From: Thoreauomyces humboldtii
Taxonomy: Eukaryota; Chytridiomycota; Chytridiomycetes; Spizellomycetales; Powellomycetaceae
NCBI GenBank assembly: GCA_027596035.1
Contig: JADGJA010000455.1
Span: 1-18,013 of the forward strand
Length of the DNA stretch: 18,013 bases
Reading direction: 5' to 3'
Shown here: positions 1 to 9,123 of the stretch, in pieces
Layout: the number at the start of each line of letters is the position of its first letter
Position numbering within the stretch: the stretch's first letter is position 1
Made by a program: the position numbers and the translations under genes
Notes under the pieces: generated by a model
What the model was told of the DNA's origin: nothing
Databases searched by the model: none
The model's input: only the letters and a program-made list of their open reading frames with translations

Positions 1-130
1 CCCCCCCGCCCTTCGCCGTGCTTCGCAATTCTTGAACCTTGTATTTACATGTATGCCGTTACACGGCGCCGCTAACCACTCAGGACCGCTCATCAGGAGA
101 AGTGAATTCGCGCCACCCTGGACATCGGGG

Positions 131-2820
131 ATGGACTTTACAGTAGCAGTTGATACTCTTCGCAGTACCATACAGCAAAGGGAGGTTCGTAGGGCTCAGA
201 AGGAAACTTCTCCAGCAGTAGGTGGAAAGACCCCCACGACACCAGTCCCTGTACCATGGTAGCTATCATTCGTGACCTGAGCGAGACTTCTTCAGCTTCT
301 TCCTTTCGGCTCCTCACCCTGTTCTTTCGTCAAGGAACTGGGTGGCAAAAAAGCTATTGGCGCTGCTGTCCGAGTACCCGTCTGGCATAACTCCGACAAT
401 TGCCGAAGCTGAACTGGATGTGCAGGTGGGACCACCTCTTGTCGTCGAGCGGTCAGAAAATCCCTGAAGCTAATCACCACTTCTTGGTCGCGCCCAGTGG
501 GAAGATGCGCGAGCAGAGCTCCGCCTGGGAACAAAAAGTAAGATCCCATTGACCTAGTTCCGTTTCTCTTCCTCATGCTGATTTAAGCGCCACGCCTCTT
601 CAGAGTTCAAAAACCTTGACGTCCTGTACGACGGGAATCGTCTGCTGTCCCCAGAGTCTCTGTTCGAGGTCCCGGTCCTCAACGTCGAAGTCCTGGACGG
701 AACTCGAACTTATATCCTGGCGCTCGCTCCCAATATGGATGGACTCTTGGACGACAGCTTTTCCTCGTCCCGATTCGTGGAGATGTACCTTCATCAGAAG
801 TATTATTTTCTGGCGGACAAGTCCGATCAGACCTTTCTGAACAAAGTGAGAGCAGAAGTTTGATCACGCTGACCGACATATCCTCATCTTCTTTGCTACA
901 TTTCGTGCGTGAAGAAACGAATGGTTCGCATGACAGGAGTCCGGGCCGTCACAACCCCCACCGGGCGCACGCGCCTTCTGCCATCCGAGCACATGGTCTT
1001 TCTCATCTCGCAAACACATGATGCACCCTTCATCCGATCCTCTTTCGGACCCGCGCTGGCAAATCTACCGCTGGTGCAGCCACAGGAACCTTCGGGCGTG
1101 CTGGTCACCGTCATCCGTATCGACGCTCCCCGCGCAGCGAAAGCGACCGGACGCAGGAAACGTGTCGATGTGTCGGTCTGCGATACGACCGGGGAGTTCG
1201 CTACGTTGGTCCTCTGGGACGAGCAGATCGGACTTGCGTCACTGTTTGCCAAGGTGGCCCTGTCTGTGCAAATCATTGAGGCTGTGGGCCTTGTTACTGA
1301 GCCGATCGTTCCTGTCTGCCTATGTAGGGTGATACGCTCGCGTTGTGGTGGCCTTTCGCAACGATAATAGAGCCCACAAGGGACCGGACGTCAAGTGCCG
1401 AGTCTGGCTTGCGGCTAGAATACGGGTCGCAGACCGTCATCTTCTGCCTACCTCTCGATCACAGAAAGGTGAGGTCACCCCTAGTTCGATGTATAAACTC
1501 TGCTCGCACTTATGTTCCGTGTATATTCGCCAGGCTATGGATCCAATGAAACACCCAAGTCAGATCACGGTAATTGGTTTGCCTGTTTGGAAAAGGACGC
1601 ATAGCCTTGAGCACTCACTCGCGCAGAACTTTCTCTCAGGATATTGCAGATCCACTTCGCCATCCTGAGCGTATGTACATAGCGGAGTTGGCTCCTAAAA
1701 TGATGAATGTTACACTTGTCGGCCGGGTACTGGAAGTCGTTGGAAATGTACGTTTATCTCTTTGCCTAGCTTTCGAAAGCTTCCAATCTGATCGACCTAT
1801 CTGCACCCAGAACCCATTTCAAGACGCCATCGGAAGCGGCAAGTCCGATCGCTATGGAATTCGACTTGCTGATGACACGGGACGGTGCGATATTACCCTC
1901 TGGGACGATTTTGGGAGAACGGTGGTAGGCAACATTCGATGCGGCGACTGGGTGATGATCGAGAACGCAGCTACCACTGAATGCGTTCTTGCATCTGCAA
2001 CGACCCGACGGAACCGGTTCGAAGTGGTGGCCCGAGCCGAGCTCGGCACGGTGGTGCGGAACATCGGCTCGACACTCGGAATGATCACGTCGCCTCATCT
2101 CCGTCGACTTCAAACGCTGTCGGAAGCGATCATGACCGGTCGAGATTGCTTCTACGCCAGGGCCGTTGTCACGTCGTGCGAGCCCGCTGCGTCCGATCAC
2201 GTTGATGCCGGCGCGGCTGTGCGGACCGTCCATCGGATCTGCGGCCGAACCCTCGTTTTCCCTGAAGCTGCTACCGTGTTCATGGATGCGGACATGGCGT
2301 GGGAAGACGCCGAGGATCAGGTGGTTCCTTTTTGCGGATTCTGCAATCAGAATGCAAAGGACAAGCAGCCCACGTACGCCCTCCGAGTTGTACTAGGTGA
2401 CGGGACTGCCGTGTGTCGGGTCGATGTACTCGGAAAGATTGCTGTTGTGAGTCAATCCATTCGAGTTGGAGTTTTCTCCCGCCTTTACGCGGGCCATGAC
2501 CCCGCTGACGCTCTTTCTTCAGGACCTGTTAGGGGTTTCCCCGTCTGTGTTTGCGGGTCTTTCGTCGTCCGAACAGCGTGCGATCCTGGATGCGGTTGTG
2601 GGAAGGACCGTGGAAGCTTGCGTCGTCATGGCATCGCGGAAGGAGGTAACGTATACTCCGGTCTCTCAAGCATCTTTACGCACCTTCCCTGACTTTCGGA
2701 GGGTTCCGCATGATTTTTCGGCAGTCACAAGACTTCAGACTCGCGAGCATAGCGGATGTCTCCCCGAGCAACGTTGCTGCGAGGACCTGCTTGGAAGGAT
2801 TTGCATCGAAGGGTCGCTAA
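131..2820 (+). CDS. Triple OB-fold ssDNA-binding protein, RPA70/SHLD2-like
   Basis: Proposed exons are 131-258, 296-425, 498-537, 604-845, 915-1283, 1328-1468, 1534-1569, 1640-1747, 1811-2446, 2523-2645 and 2725-2820, giving about 682 aa. Most junctions are phase 0. Seen: a 180-residue N-terminal region with no known domain, then three OB-like blocks. OB1 (about residues 210-345) has the strand pattern VDVSVCDTTGEFATLVLWDE and, after a splice, GDTLALW. OB2 (about 374-450) has YGIRLADDTGRCDITLWDDFG and CGDWVMIENA. OB3 (about 545-680) carries a CGFC pair at 573-576 before YALRVVLGDGTAVCRVDV, recalling the zinc-ribbon OB-fold at the C terminus of RPA70 and SHLD2. Family knowledge: such proteins bind single-stranded DNA in repair or telomere complexes. 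Inference: three OB-folds without the RPA70N domain fit SHLD2 better than canonical RPA1; an RPA1 paralogue, MEIOB or CST/telomere protein remains possible. The ATG at 131 and the 37-nt first intron are uncertain, and an in-frame ATG lies upstream at 50. Confidence 0.66.
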
Positions 2821-3101
2821 GACCTGAAATGATTCATATGTTTTTTGGTTTATATTCTAATTTAAATGGCTGCCTTTGAAAGATCCGTGTTCAGCGGATC
2901 GTTGCATATCAAAGAATTCCTGTTGTGGTAGGCTGTCCAAAACGGAGTAAGCGTGCGGCTAGGCGTCCGGTGCTCTGGTGCCCCGTTTCCCGTCCGCCGC
3001 CCCGCGTTCTTTCCCCCCCATCTCGAGGGTTGCCCTACAATTCACAACCTACGACCTAACAATCCACAACTCGATTTCACAACGCACAGGGCCACTACGC
3101 C

Positions 3102-6100
3102 ATGGCAACTGCGTCAACAAGGTTTGCCGGGAACTTGTGCAACGCTCGGCATGGGGTTGGGCTTGTCGGCCCTTTTGCCCGCTTCGGCCGTCAGCCGGAT
3201 ACGCCCCCTCCGAGTTACTCCTGTATGATATTGACCGGAGGTTTTCTTCCCCAGCCGAACCTCTCACGGCTACCGAGCCGGGGCCGAAGACGTATTTGTT
3301 GAGATCACGGACCCTCAGACGGGACGAACATTCTTCGCCAACCTCGCGACGGGTGAATGCAGCTGGGAGCGGCCAGCGCACGGGCGGGTGTGAGTGGATC
3401 CGCAGGAGACTCTGGATAGTCAGCAGGAAGGGACTGATACTTTGAGAATCAGGAAACCAAAGGACGACTCTGGGATAGAGTGGTGGGAGCTGTTTGACGA
3501 CAATCACAAGCTGGTGAGGATGGGGCTTAGATGAAGCTTGATGTCACGCAGGAGCTGAACCGCATGGCTTAGCCTTACTACTACAACACGCGCACTGGTG
3601 AAACGGAATGGATGAGGCCAACGATAGGGACTATCATTCCAGTAAGCAAGCCCGGTGGCGGACACGTTACGTACACGCGCTGATAATTTACCCTTTACTT
3701 AGTTATCAGCTATCCAGGTACTTGTTCCCAGGTCAACGAAAACAATCACCAGCGATCGTCATCAGAACTAAGCAGCTGGTTCACAGAATTCCTCTATCGG
3801 CAAGCGAGTATCTGTACTCGTCACCCAGCAGTCCCTGGCGAATTCGTTCTCGCCCCTCTCGGCAGCTTTGGCCGGAAGTCATGCGGGCCGGCAAAGTTAT
3901 ATGCATTTCTCGTCCGGTGCTCCGACATATCAGCACGGGATCTCGGAAGAATCGGATGTAAGTGCTGGGGAAGACACAATTGCCGCTGGAAAAGGGCGAG
4001 GAGGAATCGGTGCTGATTTCATGCACTATTCAGTCAATCGCTGGGAATACACGATCTCCGCTGTCTCCGCTGGGTCGGAGCAGTAGAACAGATTCGCAGT
4101 CGGACGTCAGCGCTCCCTCCAGCCCAACGATACCGTCGCAGCAGCAGCAACAACAGAACCGGGGCAACTTTAAAACCAGCTCATCCAACAACGCAATTAA
4201 CGATGTCCCCTCACCCGTCTCCGCCACCTCCGCACATCGCAAAACCCTGAGCTCCTCATCTGCATCGCTTTCTGGCGGCGCTGCTTCCAGAGCACGGACG
4301 TATGGAATCAGCACGCCAGTCCTGAATCCGGGTAGGTATACTGAAGCATGCAAATGCAAAAGCTTGGTGCGTGGTGAACGGGGAGCTTATTCTTTGCTCT
4401 CGCGACCCGGCTTTGCAGAAGCAGCAGCGGCCATGAACCCAATACATAAGCATAACATGCAGTCGACACCACAGCTCAATCGGCCGCAGATGTCCAAACA
4501 GTAAGTACACCCCTTTCCTTACCTCCGAAAACAGGCTTGAAATTTATGCGCTCGGCCCTTTCCTGCTCGTTCTTTCAGAGAGCAGAAGTTGCAGCTCCCA
4601 GGGGACCTAAAAGCGCAACTAAGCCAATTCAGAATCCAGGGTTTTGCGGAAAAGTACTTCTCGGAACACAAGAAGGGCATTTTCTTCCGACGGACCGTGC
4701 CGGTGGAGAAGATGCTGGTGTACCAAAAGGTCGGCATCTCTCGGTCTCTCGCTTATAATTCTCTTGCCTGACGGACGTGATCTCCCAAGGATGCCTTGAA
4801 AACGCCTCTGATGGTGTTGAACAAGAACCTTCACAAAGACGCTCTGAAATGCTTCAAGAACATTCAGAAGATCATGAAATCCGACCCTCCAACTGTCACT
4901 GCCGAAACTCAGGCCCTCCTGGAGAAAGGGATTTTGTTTGGCGGGCTGCGCGACGAGATCTACGTCCAGATCTGCAAGGTCTGTCACACTACGGGAGGGC
5001 TTCCCATGGTCCTGTTCACCTTGCTGATCAAGGTGTTTTTATTCTCCAGCAACTAAAGAGCAACCCCGAGCCGTAAGTCACGTAGTACAGTCTTTACGCA
5101 TGTTCGCAACCTAACCTCATCATCTTAGTGAAGGAGTATATCGAGGCTGGATCCTCCTCTGCGTGATAACCATCGCGTTTCCACCTTCCAAGAACTTTGA
5201 GGAATACCTCAAGTCTTTCGTACAGGAGAACCAGGGGACTGCAGAAGGCAAATTGCAGGTGGTCATCTATCACTGTTGGAAGAAGCTCGTAAGGATCTGC
5301 AGGACGGGTCCTAGGGGCAAGACCCCAACTATCGTTGAGATAACACGAGCGCAGGTAGGGCTTGGGCTGAGCTTTTACGGACTTTTAGACAAAAAGCTGA
5401 TGCAGTACGATGAACGTTGCAGGAGGCACCATTCAGCCCTTCCTTATTCGGCGAACCTTTAGATGACATCATGAAGCTGGAATTGGAGCGCGAGCCACAT
5501 GCGGTGGTGCCGCGCATCTTGCCGTTCCTAGCGGACGCGATTATCGCGCTTAAAGGGTGCAGCACGGAAGGCATTTTCCGCGTCCCTGGCGACGCGGATG
5601 CAGTCACAGGTGAGGCGACCTGAACTAGGCGCTGCTTTTACCGGGTGCGCCGACTCTGATGTTGCGGTCACGTAGAGTTGCGGATGCGGGTAGAAAAAGG
5701 CGACTACAACATGCACGGAATCACAGGTCAGCTTCCGAGCTCATAATTGTACCACAGTGACAGCGACTGAGCAATTTTCTGTATCGAACAGATCCCAACG
5801 TGCCTAGCTCGCTCTTGAAGCTTTGGCTGCGAGATCTGGCGGATCCACTGATCCCATCCGAATTCTACCCTGGCTGCGTTCAGGTCGGAAAGGAGGAGAC
5901 CACAGTTCCATTATCAGAATCAGGACCGGCGGCAGTAAAGATTGTGTCCGAGATGCCGGGTACGTCACTTGATGCTATTTATATCAAACATTCGACTCAC
6001 TGACCCCTCATCATCATGTACTGGTTTTACTCAGATGCGAACCAAGCTGTGATTAGGTACATGGTCCAGTTCCTCCGGGTGGTGGCCGAACCTCAGAACC

Positions 6101-6249
6101 AGCCAATCACCAAAATGTCGGTCAGCAACCTGGCAATGGTGTTTGCGCCAAACTTTTTGCGCAATCCGAGCGAAAACCCGCAAGAGATATTCGAGAGCAC
6201 GCGCTACGAGCAGGCCTTTCTGCGCATCTTGATATCATATCGTTCATAG
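3102..6249 (+). CDS. WW-WW-MyTH4-RhoGAP protein (ARHGAP39/Vilse-like)
   Basis: Proposed exons are 3102-3121, 3255-3389, 3447-3513, 3573-3641, 3787-3957, 4034-4331, 4419-4500, 4579-4729, 4790-4978, 5050-5072, 5129-5354, 5423-5609, 5676-5726, 5792-5959 and 6035-6249, about 683 aa. WW1 reads VFVEITDPQTGRTFFAN then CSWERP, with Phe where the first Trp is expected. WW2 reads EWWELFDDNHK then YYYNTRTGETEWMRP. A Ser/Gln-rich linker follows. The MyTH4 domain (about 290-475) shows FAEKYFSEHKKGIFFRR, LRDEIYVQICKQ and FPPSKNFEEYLKSFV. The RhoGAP domain (about 480-683) has the arginine finger GIFRVPG (R530), LLKLWLRDLADPLIP and NLAMVFAPNF, so it looks catalytically intact. Known for the family: it accelerates GTP hydrolysis by Rho/Rac/Cdc42 GTPases in cytoskeletal and polarity control. 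The start exon and the 145-nt intron 3642-3786 are the weakest parts; everything from 4579 on is secure. Confidence 0.88.
4332..4418 (+). other. In-frame 87-nt intron, possible retained-intron isoform
   Basis: This intron of the RhoGAP gene starts GTAGGT and ends TTTGCAG. It is a multiple of three and contains no stop codon in the gene's frame. Retention would insert 29 residues, including three cysteines, in the low-complexity linker between the WW and MyTH4 domains without shifting the frame. The splice sites are good, so splicing is the default assumption. Confidence 0.6.
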
Positions 6250-6379
6250 CATGACAATGAGAACGCACTGGAGTGACTAATTGCATCGCAAGATAAACAA
6301 ACAAGACTGGATTACGGCAATATGGTCAGAGCAATGAGATGCCCAGAGTGGGCTTGGTTTATCAAGTGAGAAAAGTTTA

Positions 6380-7036
6380 CTACAGGACGTCTGCCGTAGC
6401 TTCTCGGTGGGCTTCGACGGCCAAGTGATGACCTTCCTCCGACAGCCAACGCCGAACCATTTCCGCAAGGCAACGACAGAACAGTAACCAGGAGCCACAA
6501 CGCGAACCACCAAGACCGCCTCCATCGTTTTCCCAGCTCCATCTTCCCCCTCCTGCTTGCCAGGCTTGCCTGAGAGCGAACGAGTCTTCCGACCTTTGGA
6601 CCCGTTCGAACACCCCGGCAAGATCCACGATCCCGTCCGCAGGACGAGTCCATGCAACGGCTTCGGTTTCGAAGACGCTGGCAAAGTAGGTTCTCCATGG
6701 TTCGTAAGCTGGGGAAAGGAGCCGGGAGACGAGGACACTGAGCCTTGGATCTGGAGCTCTTTGAGATAAAATATACACGTAACTCTGCTCAAGGCTGCCG
6801 ACCAATGCAGCGGTATACTCGGCACTGCCGACGTTTATCACTCGAGCAGGTTGATCGACGTCCATGGCTTCTGTGGATCGTTCACAGCAAGGGTTGTGGC
6901 GGGTGCCGATCATCTCGATATTTTGCTCCCTTTCTCCCTTTCTCGTGCACTTCTTCGCTGGCGGTACGAAGTCGGTCGGAGACGCTGCCCGGCGTTTTGG
7001 AGACGCAAAAGAGGGCGAAGAGGATAAGACGTTCAT
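6380..7036 (-). CDS. Conserved-looking hypothetical nuclear protein, 218 aa
   Basis: I do not recognise this protein. The start chosen is the ATG at 7036 (MNVLSSSPSF), because the 43 codons upstream in frame look non-coding. The first 70 residues are basic and Ser/Pro rich, with SPKRRA and PPAKKCTRK, which could be a bipartite nuclear localisation signal; MDVDQP follows. The C-terminal half is amphipathic and probably helical (SLEQSYVYILSQ, LSVLVSRLLSPAYEPWRTYF, then a Trp/Gly-rich stretch around SWENDGGG and FCRCLAEMVRRWLSEEG). The frame is open for the whole length with no need for an intron, although a small intron near the Gly/Trp-rich part cannot be excluded. It converges on the RhoGAP gene (131 bp from its start region to that stop) and lies upstream of the methyltransferase stop by about 260 bp. 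The first 70 residues resemble no domain I know. Confidence 0.7.
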   Translation of the reverse strand: MNVLSSSPSFASPKRRAASPTDFVPPAKKCTRKGEREQNIEMIGTRHNPCCERSTEAMDVDQPARVINVGSAEYTAALVGSLEQSYVYILSQRAPDPRLSVLVSRLLSPAYEPWRTYFASVFETEAVAWTRPADGIVDLAGVFERVQRSEDSFALRQAWQAGGGRWSWENDGGGLGGSRCGSWLLFCRCLAEMVRRWLSEEGHHLAVEAHREATADVL

Positions 7037-7297
7037 TTGGCAAGAAAGACGCAACTGCGACGCAAAGGCTGCATCGACGGAGAATAGCAGCGGGTAGAGA
7101 CGGCCGACCGAAGTGAGCGGAAGTCGCGATATTCGAGCCTCAGATTCAAGCTTGAGTTTTCTCACTGTCGACTTTCCTGGCTAGTCAGAACGCATGCATC
7201 TCATTTGCATGCCGTTTTTTTCTATCTATTGAGGGTTTGCAAAAGAAGTACAAGAACCGAATGTCTATCTATGTGGAAGGCATGTCCCCGTCTTTTA

Positions 7298-8305
7298 TCA
7301 TACGCGACGGTACAACCGGAGGAAGTACCGCATATTGTTTAGCTTTGATGGGTATTTCAAGTCCGTCGGGTACCTATACCACTTTGAATCCTCTTTCACG
7401 ACGGCCTGGAATCCGGCGACGGCGTCCAAGAGGTGAAAGACCATGTAGTCCGCCTGACCGACGGTAACGTCCGAGAAAGATCCCGCCGAGTCCACGACCA
7501 GGAACAGGGATCCGGGCGTCATGGACTTGAGCACCAACGAGATGAACTTGACGAATCCCGACTTGTTGGTGGCGAGCAGCTCGTTGAGAAGGAAGAGCGA
7601 GGTGACGAGCTTTGCGGACGAAAGGTTCGCTTCCAAAGCTGCCAGTCCCTCCGGGGTCGGTACGAGGAGATCGGACACGGACTCCTGCACGGCGAGGACG
7701 GAGGATGGGATCCTATAGTGCTCCCGGATGGCGGACTCGAGGGAAGAGATGACGGGACCATAGCTAGAAAGGTCCTGAACGTGGACCGTCAACGGTTGTG
7801 GTATCGACCCTTCCGGCCTCTCCATGCCGACCATCGCCCCCGCTATCCCCAGCAGCTCGCTACCGTTCCCCGCACCGAGACAGTACACCAGTCCACCTTT
7901 CGGATCTTCCAGCAGCTCTCTCAGCTCCGGCACCTCCATGAACATGGTTCGATAGCAGAGTGCCCGCCCGGGGATGTACTCTGAAGCGTAGACGGGGAGG
8001 AGAGTCGGGTCCGTGAAGATGGTCACATACTGGCGGTTGAAGAAGAGCGTCTTGATGATTCGAAGTCGAGCTGCCACGTCTTCGGTGGGGAGAGTGTGGG
8101 CATCGAAAGCCTTGCAGATGAGGTTCAGCATGAACTGTTCAGGTGAATGTGGCTGCAGGAGTAGCCGTTGGGCGGCGTCGAGGGCGGCGACCGCGGGGTC
8201 CGTCGGAAGGGCGGAGAGGGAGGACAGAGCTGGAGAGCGAACCGTTGCTGGTGCCCGCTTCTTCTCTGCTCGGGTAGGCTGCTTCTGTGTCTTCTTTGGT
8301 GGCAT
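7298..8305 (-). CDS. BMT6: 25S rRNA (uridine-N3)-methyltransferase, Bmt6 type
   Basis: A single-exon frame of 335 aa from the ATG at 8305 (MPPKKTQKQPTRAEKKRAPA). The lysine-rich N terminus suits a nucleolar protein. Residues 55-125 are the helical segment that precedes the methyltransferase fold in this family. The SAM-binding glycine loop is VYCLGAGNGSELLGIAGA (about 140-157), and the C terminus ends with LNNMRYFLRLYRR, which I associate with the Methyltransf_34 family (Pfam PF11312). Family knowledge: yeast Bmt6 makes m3U2843 in 25S rRNA of the large ribosomal subunit. A longer in-frame start exists at 8428, but its extra residues look non-coding and would run far into the divergent HSBP1 promoter. 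The start lies 168 bp from the HSBP1 start on the opposite strand. Assignment rests on motif memory and not on a search; another SAM methyltransferase of the same family is the main alternative. Confidence 0.83.
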   Translation of the reverse strand: MPPKKTQKQPTRAEKKRAPATVRSPALSSLSALPTDPAVAALDAAQRLLLQPHSPEQFMLNLICKAFDAHTLPTEDVAARLRIIKTLFFNRQYVTIFTDPTLLPVYASEYIPGRALCYRTMFMEVPELRELLEDPKGGLVYCLGAGNGSELLGIAGAMVGMERPEGSIPQPLTVHVQDLSSYGPVISSLESAIREHYRIPSSVLAVQESVSDLLVPTPEGLAALEANLSSAKLVTSLFLLNELLATNKSGFVKFISLVLKSMTPGSLFLVVDSAGSFSDVTVGQADYMVFHLLDAVAGFQAVVKEDSKWYRYPTDLKYPSKLNNMRYFLRLYRRV

Positions 8306-8473
8306 GGTCGTGAGAATGTCGGGCTGGTTGTCCAAATGCGTTTGTGCTGAGAGCGCCTGGACATGGGCCACAAAGAAAAGCGCGAAGCTTGCATGCGGGG
8401 ACGCGTTTTCTCCTTTCTGCTCTCTCAAACCCGTCGTACTTTGCGAGGCAGCAAGGCATCGTATTACTCTGAA
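8306..8473. promoter_or_regulatory. Divergent promoter of methyltransferase and HSBP1 genes
   Basis: These 168 bp separate the two start codons on opposite strands, so they must hold both promoters and both 5' untranslated regions. There is a pyrimidine-rich tract at about 8405-8428. No clear TATA box and no convincing tandem heat-shock element (alternating GAA/TTC) is visible. Confidence 0.6.
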
Positions 8474-8937
8474 ATGAGCAGCACAGCGAACGACAACCGG
8501 AACAACGAGACGCTGGCCGTCGACGAAGAGGTACTCAAGAATCCACAGAACGCCGCAGAATTAAGTGAATACGTGAGCGAGAGCCATTTCCCACGCAAAA
8601 CCCACCACGAACGCGCTAACGGCTGGCGTCCATAGGTCACGAAAAGCCTGTCCGTGCTGGTGAGCGAATATCTCTGATGTGCACGCAGCTTAGAGACTAT
8701 TATCGGAACTGAAGCATGGATTGTATGTTCAGCATGAACAACTCGAAGTGATGTCCAACGTTATGATGTCTAAAAGTATAGTACAAGGAAGCAATCCGCA
8801 GCAAAACGTTTTGGACCACTGACCGTGTTTTCTTCGTAGTGGACGAGATGGGGGCGCGGATGGACAAACTGGAAACCTCTATTGGAGAGATCCTCAGTTC
8901 TTCGACCGAAGGTTTCGCCGAAGAATCTACGTCTTGA
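8474..8937 (+). CDS. HSBP1: Heat shock factor binding protein 1 (HSBP1)
   Basis: Exons 8474-8572, 8636-8659, 8733-8775 and 8840-8937 give an 87-aa protein. After a 30-residue acidic, polar N terminus comes one continuous coiled coil: ELSEYVTKSLSVL, HEQLEVMSNVMMSK and MDEMGARMDKLETSIGEIL. The spacing from the Tyr of ELSEY to MDEMGARMD matches the animal HSBP1 heptad pattern residue for residue, which fixes the acceptor at 8731-8732 over an alternative in-frame AG 18 nt upstream. Family knowledge: HSBP1 is a small trimeric or hexameric coiled-coil protein that binds the HSF1 trimerisation region and dampens the heat shock response; it is also related to a WASH-complex assembly factor. The whole gene is under 500 bp, contains three introns and one 24-nt exon, which explains why it is easily missed by gene finders. 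Confidence 0.9.
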
Positions 8938-9123
8938 GGCGCAGCGAGCGAACCCATCTCCAAACGCACTCTCATGCTTTGCGGGCAAAGCTCTGCCATT
9001 GTGGAACCGGAGACGGAATTTCTTATACGAGGGACAACGCTCGCCTGGGATAGCGACTTCCTTCAAATAAGAGATCGCGCTATCCGACCCTTCCTTCCTC
9101 TGCTTTCTGCCTGGAGTCCATCA

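Noticed and set aside
3962..4504. Long uninterrupted frame read as a separate gene.
   Set aside because: It is the linker exons of the RhoGAP gene plus an in-frame intron; good donor and acceptor sites bound its exons.
7433..7984. 183-aa frame on the plus strand.
   Set aside because: It is antisense to the methyltransferase gene and has no domain features.
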